Positions 1 through 8,465 of a DNA stretch of 64,000 bases are shown here, piece by piece. Both the position numbers and the translations under genes were made by a program. The stretch is from Prorocentrum cordatum (Eukaryota; Sar; Dinophyceae; Prorocentrales; Prorocentraceae): positions 221,699 to 285,698 of the forward strand of contig CAUYUJ010022559.1 in NCBI GenBank assembly GCA_963575745.1, given 5' to 3'. Each line of letters starts with the position of its first letter. Within the stretch, counting starts at the first letter, position 1. Under the pieces are notes generated by a model. The model searched no databases, had not been told where the DNA came from, and saw only the letters and a list, made by a program, of their open reading frames with translations.

Positions 1-741
1 GCCCCCGAAGCTCGATCCCCCAGGCGGCGGTCATGCATATAGGTCCCCGCCTCGCAGTCGAGGCCTCCGTGGGCCCCCACAGCCAGGAGCGCCGCGAAGG
101 CACGTGCGCACGTGCCGAGCGCTCGTGGCGCGAGGGCGGCTTGCTTCGCGCACTGGGGGGCATGTGCATGTGCGTGGCTGGGCGCGCTTGTCTACTTCGG
201 GGTCCCCACGCCTGGACCCCCGACGTCATCTTCGTGGTTCCTTTATCAACTCCGACCCCCCCGGAGGTCTCGCCAGGGCGCCGAGAGCCATCGAAAACCG
301 TCCGCCGTGCCCTGCTACTGCACCGAGGGGGCTCCGGGCACGCTGCTAGCAGAAAGCTCGGCCTCGGGAGTCCGGGGCGCTCCCCCCTCCGCACACCGCC
401 GGCGTCGAGACAACGGTGTGTCGGTGCGCGCATGGCGTGGCCGCGCTCATCCCTCGTGCCGCTGGGCAGCGCCGGCTCGCCGTCCGTGTGCCCGGCGCGT
501 GGTGCGGCGGGGGCGTCTGCTGAGGAATGCGCCCGGGAGGCTTCAGACGCTGGAGGAACCCTTATCTCATGAGGGCGGCGGTGATCTTCACGGCCACTCC
601 ACGACGGGAGTTCCGCCGGCTTCCAGCCCCTGGATTCCTCAGCCAAGGGTTCTTTATCCAATGCCCGTCGCTCCGCTGGAGGAACGAAAAACTACGCAAA
701 CATACACTTTCGGGAGTCCGCGCGGACCTGCGAGCGGTTAT
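1..741. other. Intergenic, no gene recognised
   Basis: GC-rich sequence with overlapping open frames on both strands but no recognisable domain. Around 695-735 there is a short stretch with the arm motif of foldback family E (TCCGCGCGGACCT core), so a degraded half copy may lie here. Nothing else is supported. Confidence 0.5.
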
Positions 742-967
742 GTATTGTGCGGTTGTTCGTCTTCGAGCTGGGCATGTGAGCAGAGCCAGGAGGGAAAAAC
801 ACGGCACAATTAATCGGAGAAAACATAGGAATTGGAGGGAAGACGAAAACACATAACATATAGGGAAAGATGGGGAATCCTGTTGATTGTGTCTATTTAT
901 TTGTGTGTCCAGGGGCCTCTTCAGTATTGTGCGGTTGTTCGTCTTCGAGTTGCGCGTGTGAGCAGAG
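742..967 (+). mobile_element. Family D element flanked by 44-bp direct repeats
   Basis: A ~138-bp element (786-923) resembles four other places in the window (24305-24465, 43075-43195, 60885-61060, 62145-62310). All share a left part with an 'aggga..aacac.gacacaat' pattern, a middle of 'ggaa.atatggg' type, and in most copies a right part ending 'tgtgtcccagggcccc'. Here it sits exactly between two 44-bp direct repeats, 742-785 and 924-967 (both start GTATTGTGCGGTTGTTCGTC), about 90% identical. This could be a very long target duplication or a tandem duplication with one family D unit between. No coding capacity is seen. Confidence 0.5.
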
Positions 968-1069
968 GCCGCCCGCGTCTCCGTCTTCCTGGCCCCGTTT
1001 CGGCCCCAGCTATCCCAGAAGAGCCAGACGGGCTCGCGCTGTTCGGTGCCCGGCCCGCAGCAGTCCTCG

Positions 1070-1145
1070 CGACGCGACCCCCTCGCGACGCGACCCCCTC
1101 GCGACGCGACTCCCTCTCGACCCCCTCGGCGACGCGACTCCCTCA
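1070..1145. repeat. Short tandem repeat, CCTCGCGACGCGAC type
   Basis: Four to five imperfect units of about 14 bp (cctcgcgacgcgacc) follow each other, the last ones diverged. A GC-rich minisatellite with no coding meaning visible. Confidence 0.7.
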
Positions 1146-1220
1146 CGGGGCGGCTCCCAACAGCACTGCGCCCCTCCCCCCGGGACGGGCTCCTCACCCC
1201 GAGCACGGTCCACAAGAGGG

Positions 1221-1355
1221 GCAGCCATCCCAGGGGTACCCTGGCATCCTCGCCTCCTCGGCCCATCCCTGGCCACATCCCTCGGCCGCGCCCCGCTCGA
1301 GAAGCTTCGGCACGGCCTTCCAGGGCCCTTCTTGCATCCTGAGCGCGCTTATAAC
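1221..1355 (+). repeat. Dispersed repeat family F, copy 1
   Basis: About 135 bp shared with 3618-3760 and 15935-16050. Common landmarks are a GGGTACCCT(G/T)GCATCC block, CCTCGCCTCCTCGG, an 'aggccctt.gcatcct' segment and a right end near 'gcgc.t.ataa'. Each copy lies within a few hundred bases of a family E foldback element, so F and E may be parts of one larger degraded element. Confidence 0.55.
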
Positions 1356-1379
1356 GCGGGCTGGCCCAGGGGAACCGAG

Positions 1380-1552
1380 GATGACAGAAACACGAAAACT
1401 CGGAGGTCCGCGCGGGTGGTTCCTCGGATCCGCGCTGGACCCTCTCCCTGGCGTGCGGAGCGTGCCAGGGGCGGCGCCGGAGGCCCCATCGCCCATCGCC
1501 GATCCGAGAAATCCGCGCGGACCTCCGAGTTTTTATGTTTATGTCATTGTTC
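1380..1552. mobile_element. Foldback (MITE-like) element, family E, copy 1
   Basis: The two ends are inverted copies over roughly 55 bp: the left arm has ACTCGGAGGTCCGCGCGG and the right arm has CCGCGCGGACCTCCGAGT, continuing into 'atgtttatgtcattg' opposite 'atgacagaaacac'. The ~170-bp element has a GC-rich middle with 'gcgctgga' and 'gccgatccgag' landmarks. Related copies lie at 3196-3368, 34470-34650 and 42945-43060, with half copies near 16090 and 31005. It is non-coding; the superfamily is not known. Confidence 0.6.
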
Positions 1553-1570
1553 GTTTCTCTGTGACTGCAG

Positions 1571-1664
1571 GTTCTTCTTGACCGCCCCAGGGGCCCAGCG
1601 AGGGCTCCCAGAGGCAGAGCATCTCAACCAGAGTGTCCGCCGTGATTGCTTCACGACGCGAGGA
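1571..1664 (-). mobile_element. Foldback family A, truncated copy
   Basis: Reverse-strand copy of the most abundant dispersed family (see 46905-47090). The terminal motif CACGACGCGAGG is at 1653-1664 and the 'gaggcagag..gagggctccc..gggcccc' block follows inward. The half that normally contains the 'gactcgggatgaaaagctggtcc' core is missing. It directly abuts a GGA tract. Confidence 0.55.
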
Positions 1665-1668
1665 GGAT

Positions 1669-2160
1669 GAGTAGGAGGAGGAGGAGGAGGAGGAGGGGGA
1701 GGAGAGGAGGAGGAGGAGGAGGAGGGAGGAGGAGGAGGAGGAGGAGGGGAGGAGGAGGAGGAGGAGGAGGAGGAGGAGGAGGAGGAGGAGGAGGAGGAGG
1801 AGGAGGGAGGAGGAGGAGGGGGGGGGAGGAGGAGGAGGAGGGGGGGTCGTGCGGCGCCAGTTGCAGAAGGTAGGGGGCCCGCGCCTGCCCGCACCTCGCG
1901 TGCCCTCGGGGGGCCCCAGCTTCGGCGGCTCCCTCCACCACTGCGCCCACTCCTCCTGGTCCTCCTCCTCCTCCTCCTCCTCCTCCCTCCCTCCTCCTCC
2001 TCCTCCTCCTCCTCCTCCTCCTCCTCCTCCTCCTCCTCCTCCTCCTCCCTCCTCCTCCTCCTCCCCCTCCTCCTCCTCCTCCTCCTCCTCCTCCTCCTCC
2101 TCCTCCTCCTCCTTCCTCCTCCTCTCCTCCTCCTCCTCCTCCTCTCCTCCTCCCCCCTTC
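1669..2160. repeat. Paired (GGA)n and (TCC)n tracts, inverted
   Basis: An almost pure (GGA)n tract at about 1669-1849 is followed by ~105 bp of mixed sequence and an almost pure (TCC)n tract at about 1958-2160. The two tracts are inverted copies and could pair as a hairpin with arms over 150 bp. The long frames read here as poly-Arg, poly-Gly, poly-Glu, poly-Ser or poly-Leu follow from the trinucleotide and are not genes. A C/T-rich stretch continues to about 2480. Confidence 0.9.
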
Positions 2161-2654
2161 TCCTCCCCCCCCTGGCCCAGCGGCCCTCCTCCCCAGCAGA
2201 ATCCCCTTCGCCCCGCCCCGCCGACTTCCCGCTTCTGTTCCCCTGCACCCCCCTGGTTGGAATCGTCCCCGTTCCCCTCTCCTCCGCTGCCCCTCCTTCC
2301 AATCGTCTCCGCATTCCCCCCTCCCCATCGTCTCCGTTCCCCTTCCCCCACGTCCACCCCGTCCTCCTCCTCCTCCTCGGCCCTCCTGGCTCGCCCCGCA
2401 ATCAACTCCTCATACCCTCCTCGTCCCCTCGTCCCTGGTCATCAACATCCCCATCCTCTTGCCTCCCTCTTCCTCTTCCCAGTCGCCATCCGTGAACATC
2501 TTGGCCCCAGCTGTTTTGGCCCAGGCTCTGGATCTGCCGCGGGAGCGTGCGCCCGCAAAAGAGCACCGACCGCCCCCCCCAGCCGCTCGATTGAGATGGC
2601 CTCGTCGTCCAAGGTCGGAGAGCGTAAAGTGTGCACTCGCTCCGATCCCAAATC

Positions 2655-2830
2655 CCCTCGCGTCGTGAAATAAACACAACGGAAGATGTCTTATACACTA
2701 TTTTTAACATCTGGGGGCCCTCCCTGGGCCCGGGGGGCCTCAAACATCGACTTGGGATGAAAAACTGGTCCCAGGGAATGGGTCGGGACCTCCAGGGGCC
2801 CGCGTTGTGAGCGAAGTGACGGCGTCGGGA
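2655..2830 (+). mobile_element. Foldback family A, full-length copy
   Basis: Starts with CCCTCGCGTCGTGAAA and ends near GTGACGGCGTCGGG, so the termini are imperfect inverted repeats. Inside are the family landmarks: 'gggggccctccctgggcc', 'gacttgggatgaaaaactgg' and 'gggaatgggtcgggacctcc'. Length about 176 bp, close to the copy at 46905-47090. Confidence 0.65.
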
Positions 2831-3069
2831 GTTTGAGACCCTGGCTGGGCACATCCCTCTTGCCCAGGATCGTTGCATGCGCCCCCCTGCCCTGGCCAGG
2901 AAGGGCGCGTGCGCGAATCCCTTGGTCAGAGCGGGCCCAGCCGGGATCGGGACAGATGTGTACGGCCAGCGCCTTCCTGCAGAGGTGCTGCCGGCAGCTG
3001 GCTTGGCGATCCGAGAGCAAAGCAAGACACCTCAGAGGAGGAACAGGTAATTACCGATGCCGCTACCCT

Positions 3070-3195
3070 TGCCTCGTCTTCCCCTTTTGGGTGGCTTCCT
3101 AGGAGGCCTTCATCGCCACGGCTGGATTCGCTTCGAAATTCTGGTCGAACCCCACCCACGCAGAGGTCTCACCTCGGGAAGCAGCGGATATTGGC
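3070..3195 (+). repeat. Dispersed repeat family Q, copy 1
   Basis: Shared with 6570-6705 and with 17355-17455 inside the psaD intron. The common core is 'cgccacggctggattcgc' followed by 'tcgaa.t.ttggtc' and 'accc...gagg'. Non-coding in all three places. Confidence 0.5.
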
Positions 3196-3368
3196 AGAAC
3201 CGCAAACTTTCGGAGCTCCGCGAAGGTTTCTCCGATCGACGCTGGAGCCCCCTCGAGCGCGGAGCCCGCCTGAGGCGGCGCCGGAGTCGCCGCTACAGGG
3301 CCCCGAGCGCCGATCCAAGAAATCTGCTCGGAGCTTCGAAAAATATTATGCTTGTGTCATTGGTCCTT
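3196..3368. mobile_element. Foldback family E, copy 2
   Basis: Inverted ends: 'aactttcggagctccgcg' on the left and 'tgctcggagcttcgaaa' on the right, with 'gatcgacgctggagcccc' and 'gagcgccgatccaagaaat' as internal arms. Same organisation and length as 1380-1552, more diverged. Confidence 0.5.
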
Positions 3369-3617
3369 CGTCCACTACACCCATCAGAAATCTTAATCAT
3401 CAGCATCAAGTTTCATGGACTCCTGACTTCGCTGGAGATAACCAAGAATCTGGATTTTGCCCCGATCGTGTTCTTGTTACCTTTTTGTCGTAGAGTTCCT
3501 GTACATCTGTACCTGGACTGCTGATAGAGAACGCCTGGAGTGAAGCCCCTTCTCCTAGCTTGAGGCTTCCTTAACTCAAAGCAGGGATGATCGGTACAGT
3601 CAACCCGCATAAGAAGG

Positions 3618-3760
3618 ATGAGCAACCTTCCCAAGGGTACCCTTGCATCCTTGCCTCCTCGGTCTATCCTTGGCCGCTTCGGCTGGCCAGCCTCGTTCGA
3701 AAAACGCTCACGTGGCACTCCAAGGCCCTTGCATCCTCACCGCGCATCCTTGTTGTACGG
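3618..3760 (+). repeat. Dispersed repeat family F, copy 2
   Basis: Matches the copy at 1221-1355 over the GGGTACCCTTGCATCC block, the 'cctcctcggtctatcc' block and 'aaggcccttgcatcctc'. About 80% identical by eye. Confidence 0.5.
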
Positions 3761-3950
3761 GTTGCCTGCATCTTCTGGCTCCCTCGCTGCCCGTGCCGCT
3801 GCCTCCAGGCCTCTCCCGGGGCGACCAGGGACCCCGAGCGGCGAGCACGGCCTCTCGGCGGCGCGGGCCGCCCGGGAGGCCGAGGGGCCAACGCGCTCGG
3901 GCATCCGACGCCTCGGCCGCTGCCACGCGGGGCCCCAATCCGAGGCGGGA

Positions 3951-4107
3951 ATTCATCCAGATCCACCGCCTGGAGGGTCAGTTTTCGGAGCCTCGGCAGG
4001 CGGTGGATGTGGACTTATTCGGGCCCCCGGGGGGCCGAAATACATCCACATCCACCGCCCGCTGGGGCACCAGGACGTCGGTTCCCAGGCGGTGGATATG
4101 GATAAGT
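3951..4107. repeat. Nested palindromes around GGCGGTGGAT
   Basis: An inner hairpin at about 3999-4058 has ~30-bp arms (AGGCGGTGGATGTGGA left, TCCACATCCACCGCC right) around a GGCCCCCGGGGGGCC-type centre. It is enclosed by a second inverted pair, 'catccagatccaccgcctgg' (about 3953-3972) and 'ccaggcggtggatatggat' (about 4086-4104). Four copies of one motif in alternating orientation give a cruciform-prone structure of unknown role. Confidence 0.65.
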
Positions 4108-4200
4108 CCCCGCCTCGCACCCAAGATAATCGAATGAGAAAAAGCGCCATAAGCATGACCTTTCGGACCGGCGAGCCTCCAGCCCGACTGTGTGTGTGTG

Positions 4201-4408
4201 TGTTCAAGACGCTGGGCGATCTTCACCACCCACCGAACCACCCCAACCCAACCCGAAGGCTCCAACCTGCCCTCCATTCAAGGTGGGGGGGCGCCGGGGA
4301 GCATTAGGAAAACACATGTGGAACCCGTACCCGCCCCAACCCGAAACTTGGGTCTTCGGGTTAGGTTGGGGTGGTCTGGTAGGCAGTCAGTTCAAGACGC
4401 TAGGCGAT
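4201..4408. mobile_element. Small foldback insertion with ~20-bp direct repeats
   Basis: Flanked by direct repeats GTTCAAGACGCTGGGCGAT (4201-4219) and GTTCAAGACGCTAGGCGAT (4389-4407), which differ at one base. The enclosed ~170 bp has inverted ends: 'ccaccccaacccaacccgaa' near 4230 and 'ttcgggttaggttggggtgg' near 4357. This is the structure of a small non-autonomous transposable element, although a 19-20 bp target duplication is unusually long. Confidence 0.6.
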
Positions 4409-4443
4409 GTTTTGCCTTATTGCGGAGGCCTTACGTCGACTGG

Positions 4444-4614
4444 ACGTAAGAGTGACCTTTCGCCAGAGTGAGCTCTGGTGCGGGCCCAAATGGGGTCCCC
4501 CGATCGCTGACCGCGAAGCGGATTAGCGGCGGCTTGCGCGCTTGGTTCTGGCCCCCTCGCGCCCCCCACTGAAGCCGCGCACCAAAAATCATTCTTGCCT
4601 GGTGTCACTCTGGC
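4444..4614. mobile_element. Non-autonomous DNA element, family P, short copy
   Basis: The left end CGTAAGAGTGACCTTTCGCC and right end '..gaagccgcgcaccaaaaatcatt..ggtgtcactctggcag' are inverted relatives, with 'agtga.ct.tggtgc' as the shared arm. A longer copy with the same termini is at 39186-39904, and a single end is near 37806. No transposase is seen. Confidence 0.55.
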
Positions 4615-5152
4615 AGATAAACCAGGACACGGAAAACCAAGTTAACGACATCCTTTCCTGCAAAGTCACGTTTTTCAGTACCCATGCATGTTTTGTTTGC
4701 TGCACTGCAGGATTCGGGAGTGTGTCCGGGTTTAGGGGGGTCTTGCAGGCTTTTGAGGCTTGTGTCCAGGTTTATTTTGAACATGTTGCAGTGCAGTATA
4801 TTGTTCGTGCCGCCGTTGGGACAAATTGGTTTCGAGGGATGTTGGGTGTCCGGGTCTAGCGTGTCCGGGTCTACGGGGCCCTGACTCTTGGGAGCCTCTT
4901 GGGGGCCTCGTTGGTGGCCTCGGCGATTTGCCTCATTTCGGGCCTCGTGACCCTCACGGACCGATCTGGCTCGGCAAATGCCGCAAAAAGATTGGGTCCA
5001 GAGCTCCAGTCGAGATTTTCGCGGGGTCGCATTTCTGTTCGCGGCGTCGGATCTCCGAGGACGCCTGATGCTCGGGTGTAGGTCGGGTCTCGGGGCTCAG
5101 ATAGCGCTTCCAGGATCTCACCTGGGAGTCCGTGAGAGAAGTCCAGCCTTGT
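4615..5152. other. Intergenic, degenerate short repeats
   Basis: No gene recognised. Around 4700-4880 'gtgtccgggt' and 'tttgggg' motifs recur. Around 4888-4930 there is 'ggggcctcttgg..cctcg', the same kind of motif that forms a larger degenerate array at 22470-22710. Confidence 0.4.
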
Positions 5153-5350
5153 GGAGGACGATCAATAGGGAGGAAGCATGTTGCCAACTAATGTCCAGAT
5201 GTCCAACACAGGCTTTAAACATGTAATACCTGGGGAAAAAAAGGTTTTAAACATGTGTATAACATTATTCTAGCATTTTAACTGCATGTTTAACTCAATG
5301 ATCGGATTGTTAGGGTGTCCATTGTCATGCATCCGCAAATCCAGCCGTGA
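5153..5350 (+). repeat. Dispersed repeat family O, copy 1
   Basis: About 200 bp of lower GC shared with 46347-46530: 'ggaggacgatcaat.g.gaggaagcatg.tgccaa', then repeated 'aaacatgt' motifs, then 'tcaatgat.gga.t.t.agggtg.ccat'. The AAACATGT motif recurs several times in both copies and can pair with itself. Only two copies were noticed. Confidence 0.6.
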
Positions 5351-5574
5351 CGGCGAGGAGCCTCCCAGAGGCCGCCAGAAGTATGAAGCATGTGCGGAAC
5401 CCCCTGCCCTCCTAGACACCGGACGTCGTGCTTTTTTGTTTGTTTGCTTTGTAGTTTCTCCTCCCCGCCCCCTCGTGCATCGCGGTTTACTTCGCATCTG
5501 TATGTCCTGCACATGCTCTTTCCGCCAGCGCAGTCACTCTGCCTAGCCGCCGACGCCAAAACATTGGTTTTGCA

Positions 5575-5656
5575 ACGCGGACCCCCAGAGGTCTCGACCC
5601 ATGGCTAGGGACGGGCTCTTTTCATCCTGAGTTGTTCTCTGACGGTCCATGGGTCT
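5575..5656 (-). mobile_element. Foldback family A, partial copy
   Basis: Reverse-strand core 'ggacccccagaggtctcgac' then 'tttcatcctgagttgttc..gacggtcc'. It stops at 5656, where a different palindromic element (5657-5863) begins, suggesting that element inserted into it. Confidence 0.55.
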
Positions 5657-5863
5657 GGACGCCCGAGATGGGCACGGAAAGAATGGGTACAATGCCCAAC
5701 AGCAGTTCCTGTCCACTTTGAACAGGACTCGCTGTCCGCGCCGCCGCGGCCCGTGTCCATTCGAGACAGAAGGCCGCTTGCCCAACAGCGGCCGCTGTTG
5801 GTGTGGGACAACATTTGCTGTTGGGCATTGTACCAAATTTTTCCGTACCCATTTCGGGCGTCC
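5657..5863. mobile_element. MITE-like element with 48-bp terminal inverted repeats
   Basis: The left terminus (5657-5704, starting GGACGCCCGAGATGGGCACG) and right terminus (5816-5863, ending CATTTCGGGCGTCC) are inverted copies over 48 bp with five mismatches. Both contain the block 'caatgcccaacagca' or its complement. The interior (111 bp) contains a second small palindrome, 'cccaacagcggccgctgttgg'. Total length 207 bp, non-coding. No convincing target duplication is visible; an ATGGG pentamer lies on both sides. Confidence 0.75.
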
Positions 5864-6077
5864 AAAATGGGGGGGTGGGCCTCCCAGGAGGCAGACCAAC
5901 ACCAGGCGCTCCGCTGCGCTCCTTCCTCGCAGCGATGCCACGCCTGGGCCCGCCCTCGAAGCATCGGAGTGGGAGTATGTGTGTCTCTGTGTTTGCACGC
6001 AGAGATGCACACGTGCATGGGCGCATTTGAACGCAACGTAGTCCCAGACATCTGGCGTCTCGATTTTGTCGAGGCAC

Positions 6078-6166
6078 GGGCCCCCGACCTCTCGACCACT
6101 TCCCCGGGACCGGTTCTTCATCCCGAGTCGTTCTTGGACGGCCCCGAGGCCCGTGCGAGGGCCCCG
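6078..6166 (-). mobile_element. Foldback family A, partial copy
   Basis: Reverse-strand copy with 'gcccccgacctctcgacc', 'ccgggaccggttcttcatcc' and 'gagtcgttcttggacggcc' followed by 'gcgagggccc'. Termini are not preserved. Confidence 0.55.
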
Positions 6167-6234
6167 CGAGCCCGAAGACGACGACCCTTGTCTCGACTTC
6201 TTCGACACGCCCGCTGCGGCTTCCTTCCGAGGTG

Positions 6235-6372
6235 ATGGGGGCAGCCTGCGCGGCCTTCGCGGCCGCGCAAGCCTTCGTGGGCGCCCCGGCCGGCGCCGGC
6301 GCCCGGGGCAGCCTGCGAGCGACCGTCGCGCCCACGCTGCGGCCGGAGGCCCTGGCGACGCCCACGAAGGGG
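6235..6372 (+). CDS. Transit-peptide-like ORF, possible first exon
   Basis: From the ATG at 6235 the frame encodes an Ala-rich start (MGAACAAFAAAQAFVGAP) followed by a Gly/Ala/Arg/Thr-rich stretch without acidic residues except one Glu. The Phe-Val motif in AFVGAP resembles the phenylalanine-containing cleavage region of plastid transit peptides in red-lineage plastids. The frame is cut by a MITE inserted at 6380. If real, this would be a presequence exon of a plastid protein. It lies 10.5 kb upstream of the psaD exons on the same strand, and nothing visible links the two. High-GC DNA makes Ala/Gly/Arg frames common, so this may be chance. Confidence 0.2.
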
Positions 6373-6548
6373 GTTGGCGTTAAGTCGGGCGGGTGCCTCT
6401 ACAGGATCATTGTTCAAAAAATAGTAAAGAATCGGTCGGGGGACGATTTGTTCACCATTTTTGAATATTGGTGGTGCATTTTTTGAGTATTTCTTATTTT
6501 TCGCCCAACATCCCCCTGTCGGGGGACATGCCTGACCTAAGGTTGGCG
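6372..6548. mobile_element. MITE family 1, copy 1, with 8-bp target duplication
   Basis: The element at 6380-6540 (161 bp) is bounded by GGTTGGCG at 6372-6379 and again at 6541-6548. Its ends are inverted repeats: TTAAGTCGGGC..GCCTCTACAGG on the left and 'cccctgtcgggggacatgcctgacctaa' on the right, about 30 bp. The interior is AT-rich (AAAAAATAGTAAAG, TTTTTTGAGTATTTC) and also partly inverted. Other copies are at 8636-8793, 20287-20410 and 40711-40868. 8-9 bp duplications are typical of hAT or Mutator-type elements. The left duplication provides a GT (6373) and the right end an AG before G (6540-6541), so it could also splice out like an introner. Confidence 0.8.
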
Positions 6549-6569
6549 CGAGGGAGCAGCCCAGAGGAA

Positions 6570-6705
6570 GCGATGTACGGATACCATCTGCCCTCGTTTC
6601 CGCCACGTTGGGCCTCCTGGGAGTTTCTCGTCGCCACCGCTGGATTCGCCTCGCCATCCTGGTAAGGGCGCGCCCCGGGAGAAGTCCGGGGAGCAGCGGC
6701 ATCGG
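6570..6705 (+). repeat. Dispersed repeat family Q, copy 2
   Basis: Same core as 3070-3195: 'cctcctgggagtttctcg', then 'cgccaccgctggattcgcct' and a 'ccccgggagaagtccggggagcagcgg' end. A GTAAGG sits at 6661. As the segment is repetitive it is unlikely to be an exon. Confidence 0.5.
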
Positions 6706-6716
6706 CTTCTAGGCTT

Positions 6717-6968
6717 CCCAGATGGGGTCGGAGTGGATGGGGTCGGAGGATCGCGCCGCATCGCTGATACATCGACGAAGTATCGCCGATGCAACGCCGA
6801 GGCGGCTCGATCTGAAGCCCGATTTGCTTCACGTCGACGTCGCCCATGCATCGCCGACGTCGACGACGCACTGCCAGTGCATCGCCGATGCATCGCCGAT
6901 ACTTCGTCGATGTATCGGCGATGAGATTCGATCCGCCGACCCCATCTACTCCGACCCCGTCTAGGAGG
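6717..6968. mobile_element. Foldback element, family L, ~78-bp arms
   Basis: The left arm (about 6717-6795) and right arm (about 6890-6968) are inverted copies with roughly 85% identity. Both contain the block 'gatacatcgacgaagtatcgccgatgca' or its complement and a doubled 'tccgaccccat.tactccgacccc' end. The centre is rich in ATCGCCGA / TCGACG motifs. Half copies of the outer end occur near 20395-20440, 34254-34300 and 34790-34850. Non-coding. Confidence 0.75.
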
Positions 6969-7164
6969 CCTCTGGGTTTCTTTTTTGGTTTCCACAGGGT
7001 AGGGCTTTTCAGAGGGCGACGGGGGTTCTGAGAAGGCAACGGGTTTTCTTAGAAGCCCGTCTGGCGTCTGAGGAAATTCTCCAGGCAGCTGCCAGGGCCT
7101 CCTGAAGAAGGTACCTGCCCCAGAGATCCAGCGCATTGAAAAATCGAGACGCAGGTGTTTTGCA

Positions 7165-7265
7165 ATTTTCGGCCTCTGGGGGCCCTCGCGGGGCCCTGGG
7201 ACTGTCAACAAAACGACTCAGGATTAACCACGGTCCTGGGGTATGCGTCGAGACTTCTGGGGACC
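7165..7265 (+). mobile_element. Foldback family A, partial copy
   Basis: 'tttcggcctctgggggccctcg', 'tgggactgtcaacaaaacgactcagg' and 'gtcgagacttctggggaccc' follow in family order. Termini are not clear. Confidence 0.55.
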
Positions 7266-8380
7266 CCGTATTGCAAAATTGTTCGACGTTGGATCTCTGG
7301 GGCCGTCGCAAACGCCCCTCCGCTCACGAGCCAGAATCACACCCCGACCCCCGACCACGACGGGGATGAGGCAGACTTGCCGAGTGTGTGTCGCGAGTGG
7401 GGCTGAGGCATTGGGGAACGGCCCACGCTCGAGCGCCTGCCTCGAAGGCCGCCAAAGCTTCCCCCCCTCCCCCCGTCCCTGCACCCGCCTGTCAGGGATG
7501 CCCACGGGTGCCGGCGTCGTGGGCGGGGGTGTTTTCCTCGGCCATCATCCGCCGTCTTCGGACTTAGAAGCCCACCCCTTCGGTAGCAACTCGTGGGAGC
7601 CTTGTATATTCTCGCAGCTCCGTCTTTGCATTGCGCTCGCGTGCGCTAGCGTCTGGCAATCGATGAGGAAGCGTCGATTTAGCGTCGAGTAGCGTCGACT
7701 AGCGTCGGTCTGCTTCGATCCGCAGGAGCCGGCAAGACGGCATGCGAAGCTCACGCGAGTTGCTACAGAGTTCTTGTGGGCGGCACCCGTAGGCCGGCGC
7801 TGGCGCGCCGGCGTCGGGCAGCGGAGCGCTCGCCGCCCTCGCGGTGGGCTCGTTGGTCGCGGCCGCGGCCTCGCGCGGCGCGGTGTACCGCCGCGCGGAG
7901 GCCCGGAGGAGAATCGGCAGCAGACCCCGCAGTTGCGGAGAAGAGCGATCCGGGGCAGGGGTGGGGGGTGGCAGGCTCGGGGGGGGGGGGGCATCGAGTT
8001 CCCATCGCCCATTGGTCGCCGATGGGGGCCTGAGGGCTCACCCTGTCCAGGACCGTGCGGAGGCCCCCCAGGGCTTACCTGCGGCCTCAAGGGGTTCCTG
8101 GGAAGTTCCCAAGAGGGCTTCGAGAAGCGGAGGACGAGGAAAGAGTCACATGGGAACGAGGGAGAGGAAGAGGAAAGAGGAGCAAAGGGAGGAAGGATGG
8201 GAGAAGAACGACGTGAGCGAAAACAGTAGCACCCGGCAGTTGCGGATAAGAGTGAGGGGGCGGCGGGATCGTCGGCAGTCTGCAAGCCTCTGAAGAAGCC
8301 CGCCGCAGGCGCCCCGGTTTCTCCAACACATTCCGCAACGAACCCGCCGCGGGCGCCGATTTTCTCGTCAAAGCAACATG
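7266..8380. other. Intergenic, no gene recognised
   Basis: GC-rich sequence with long overlapping frames on both strands (one of 350 codons on the minus strand at 7545-8597) but low-complexity composition and no domain. A small array of GCGTCGA(T/C)TAGCGTCG motifs is at about 7660-7715. The 8150-8200 region is purine-rich (GGAAGAGGAAAGAGG). Confidence 0.4.
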
Positions 8381-8384
8381 TGTG

Positions 8385-8465
8385 GGTCGCGGGTAGGTCG
8401 CGGGGCGGGTCGCGGGGTCGGTCGCGGGGTGGGTCGCGGGTTGTGTCGCGGGTGAGTCGCGCGGG
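8385..8465. repeat. GGGTCGCG short tandem array
   Basis: About eight imperfect units of roughly 10 bp (gggtcgcggg, ggtcgcgggg). The corresponding minus-strand frame reads Arg-Asp-Pro-Pro, explained by the repeat. Confidence 0.75.
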
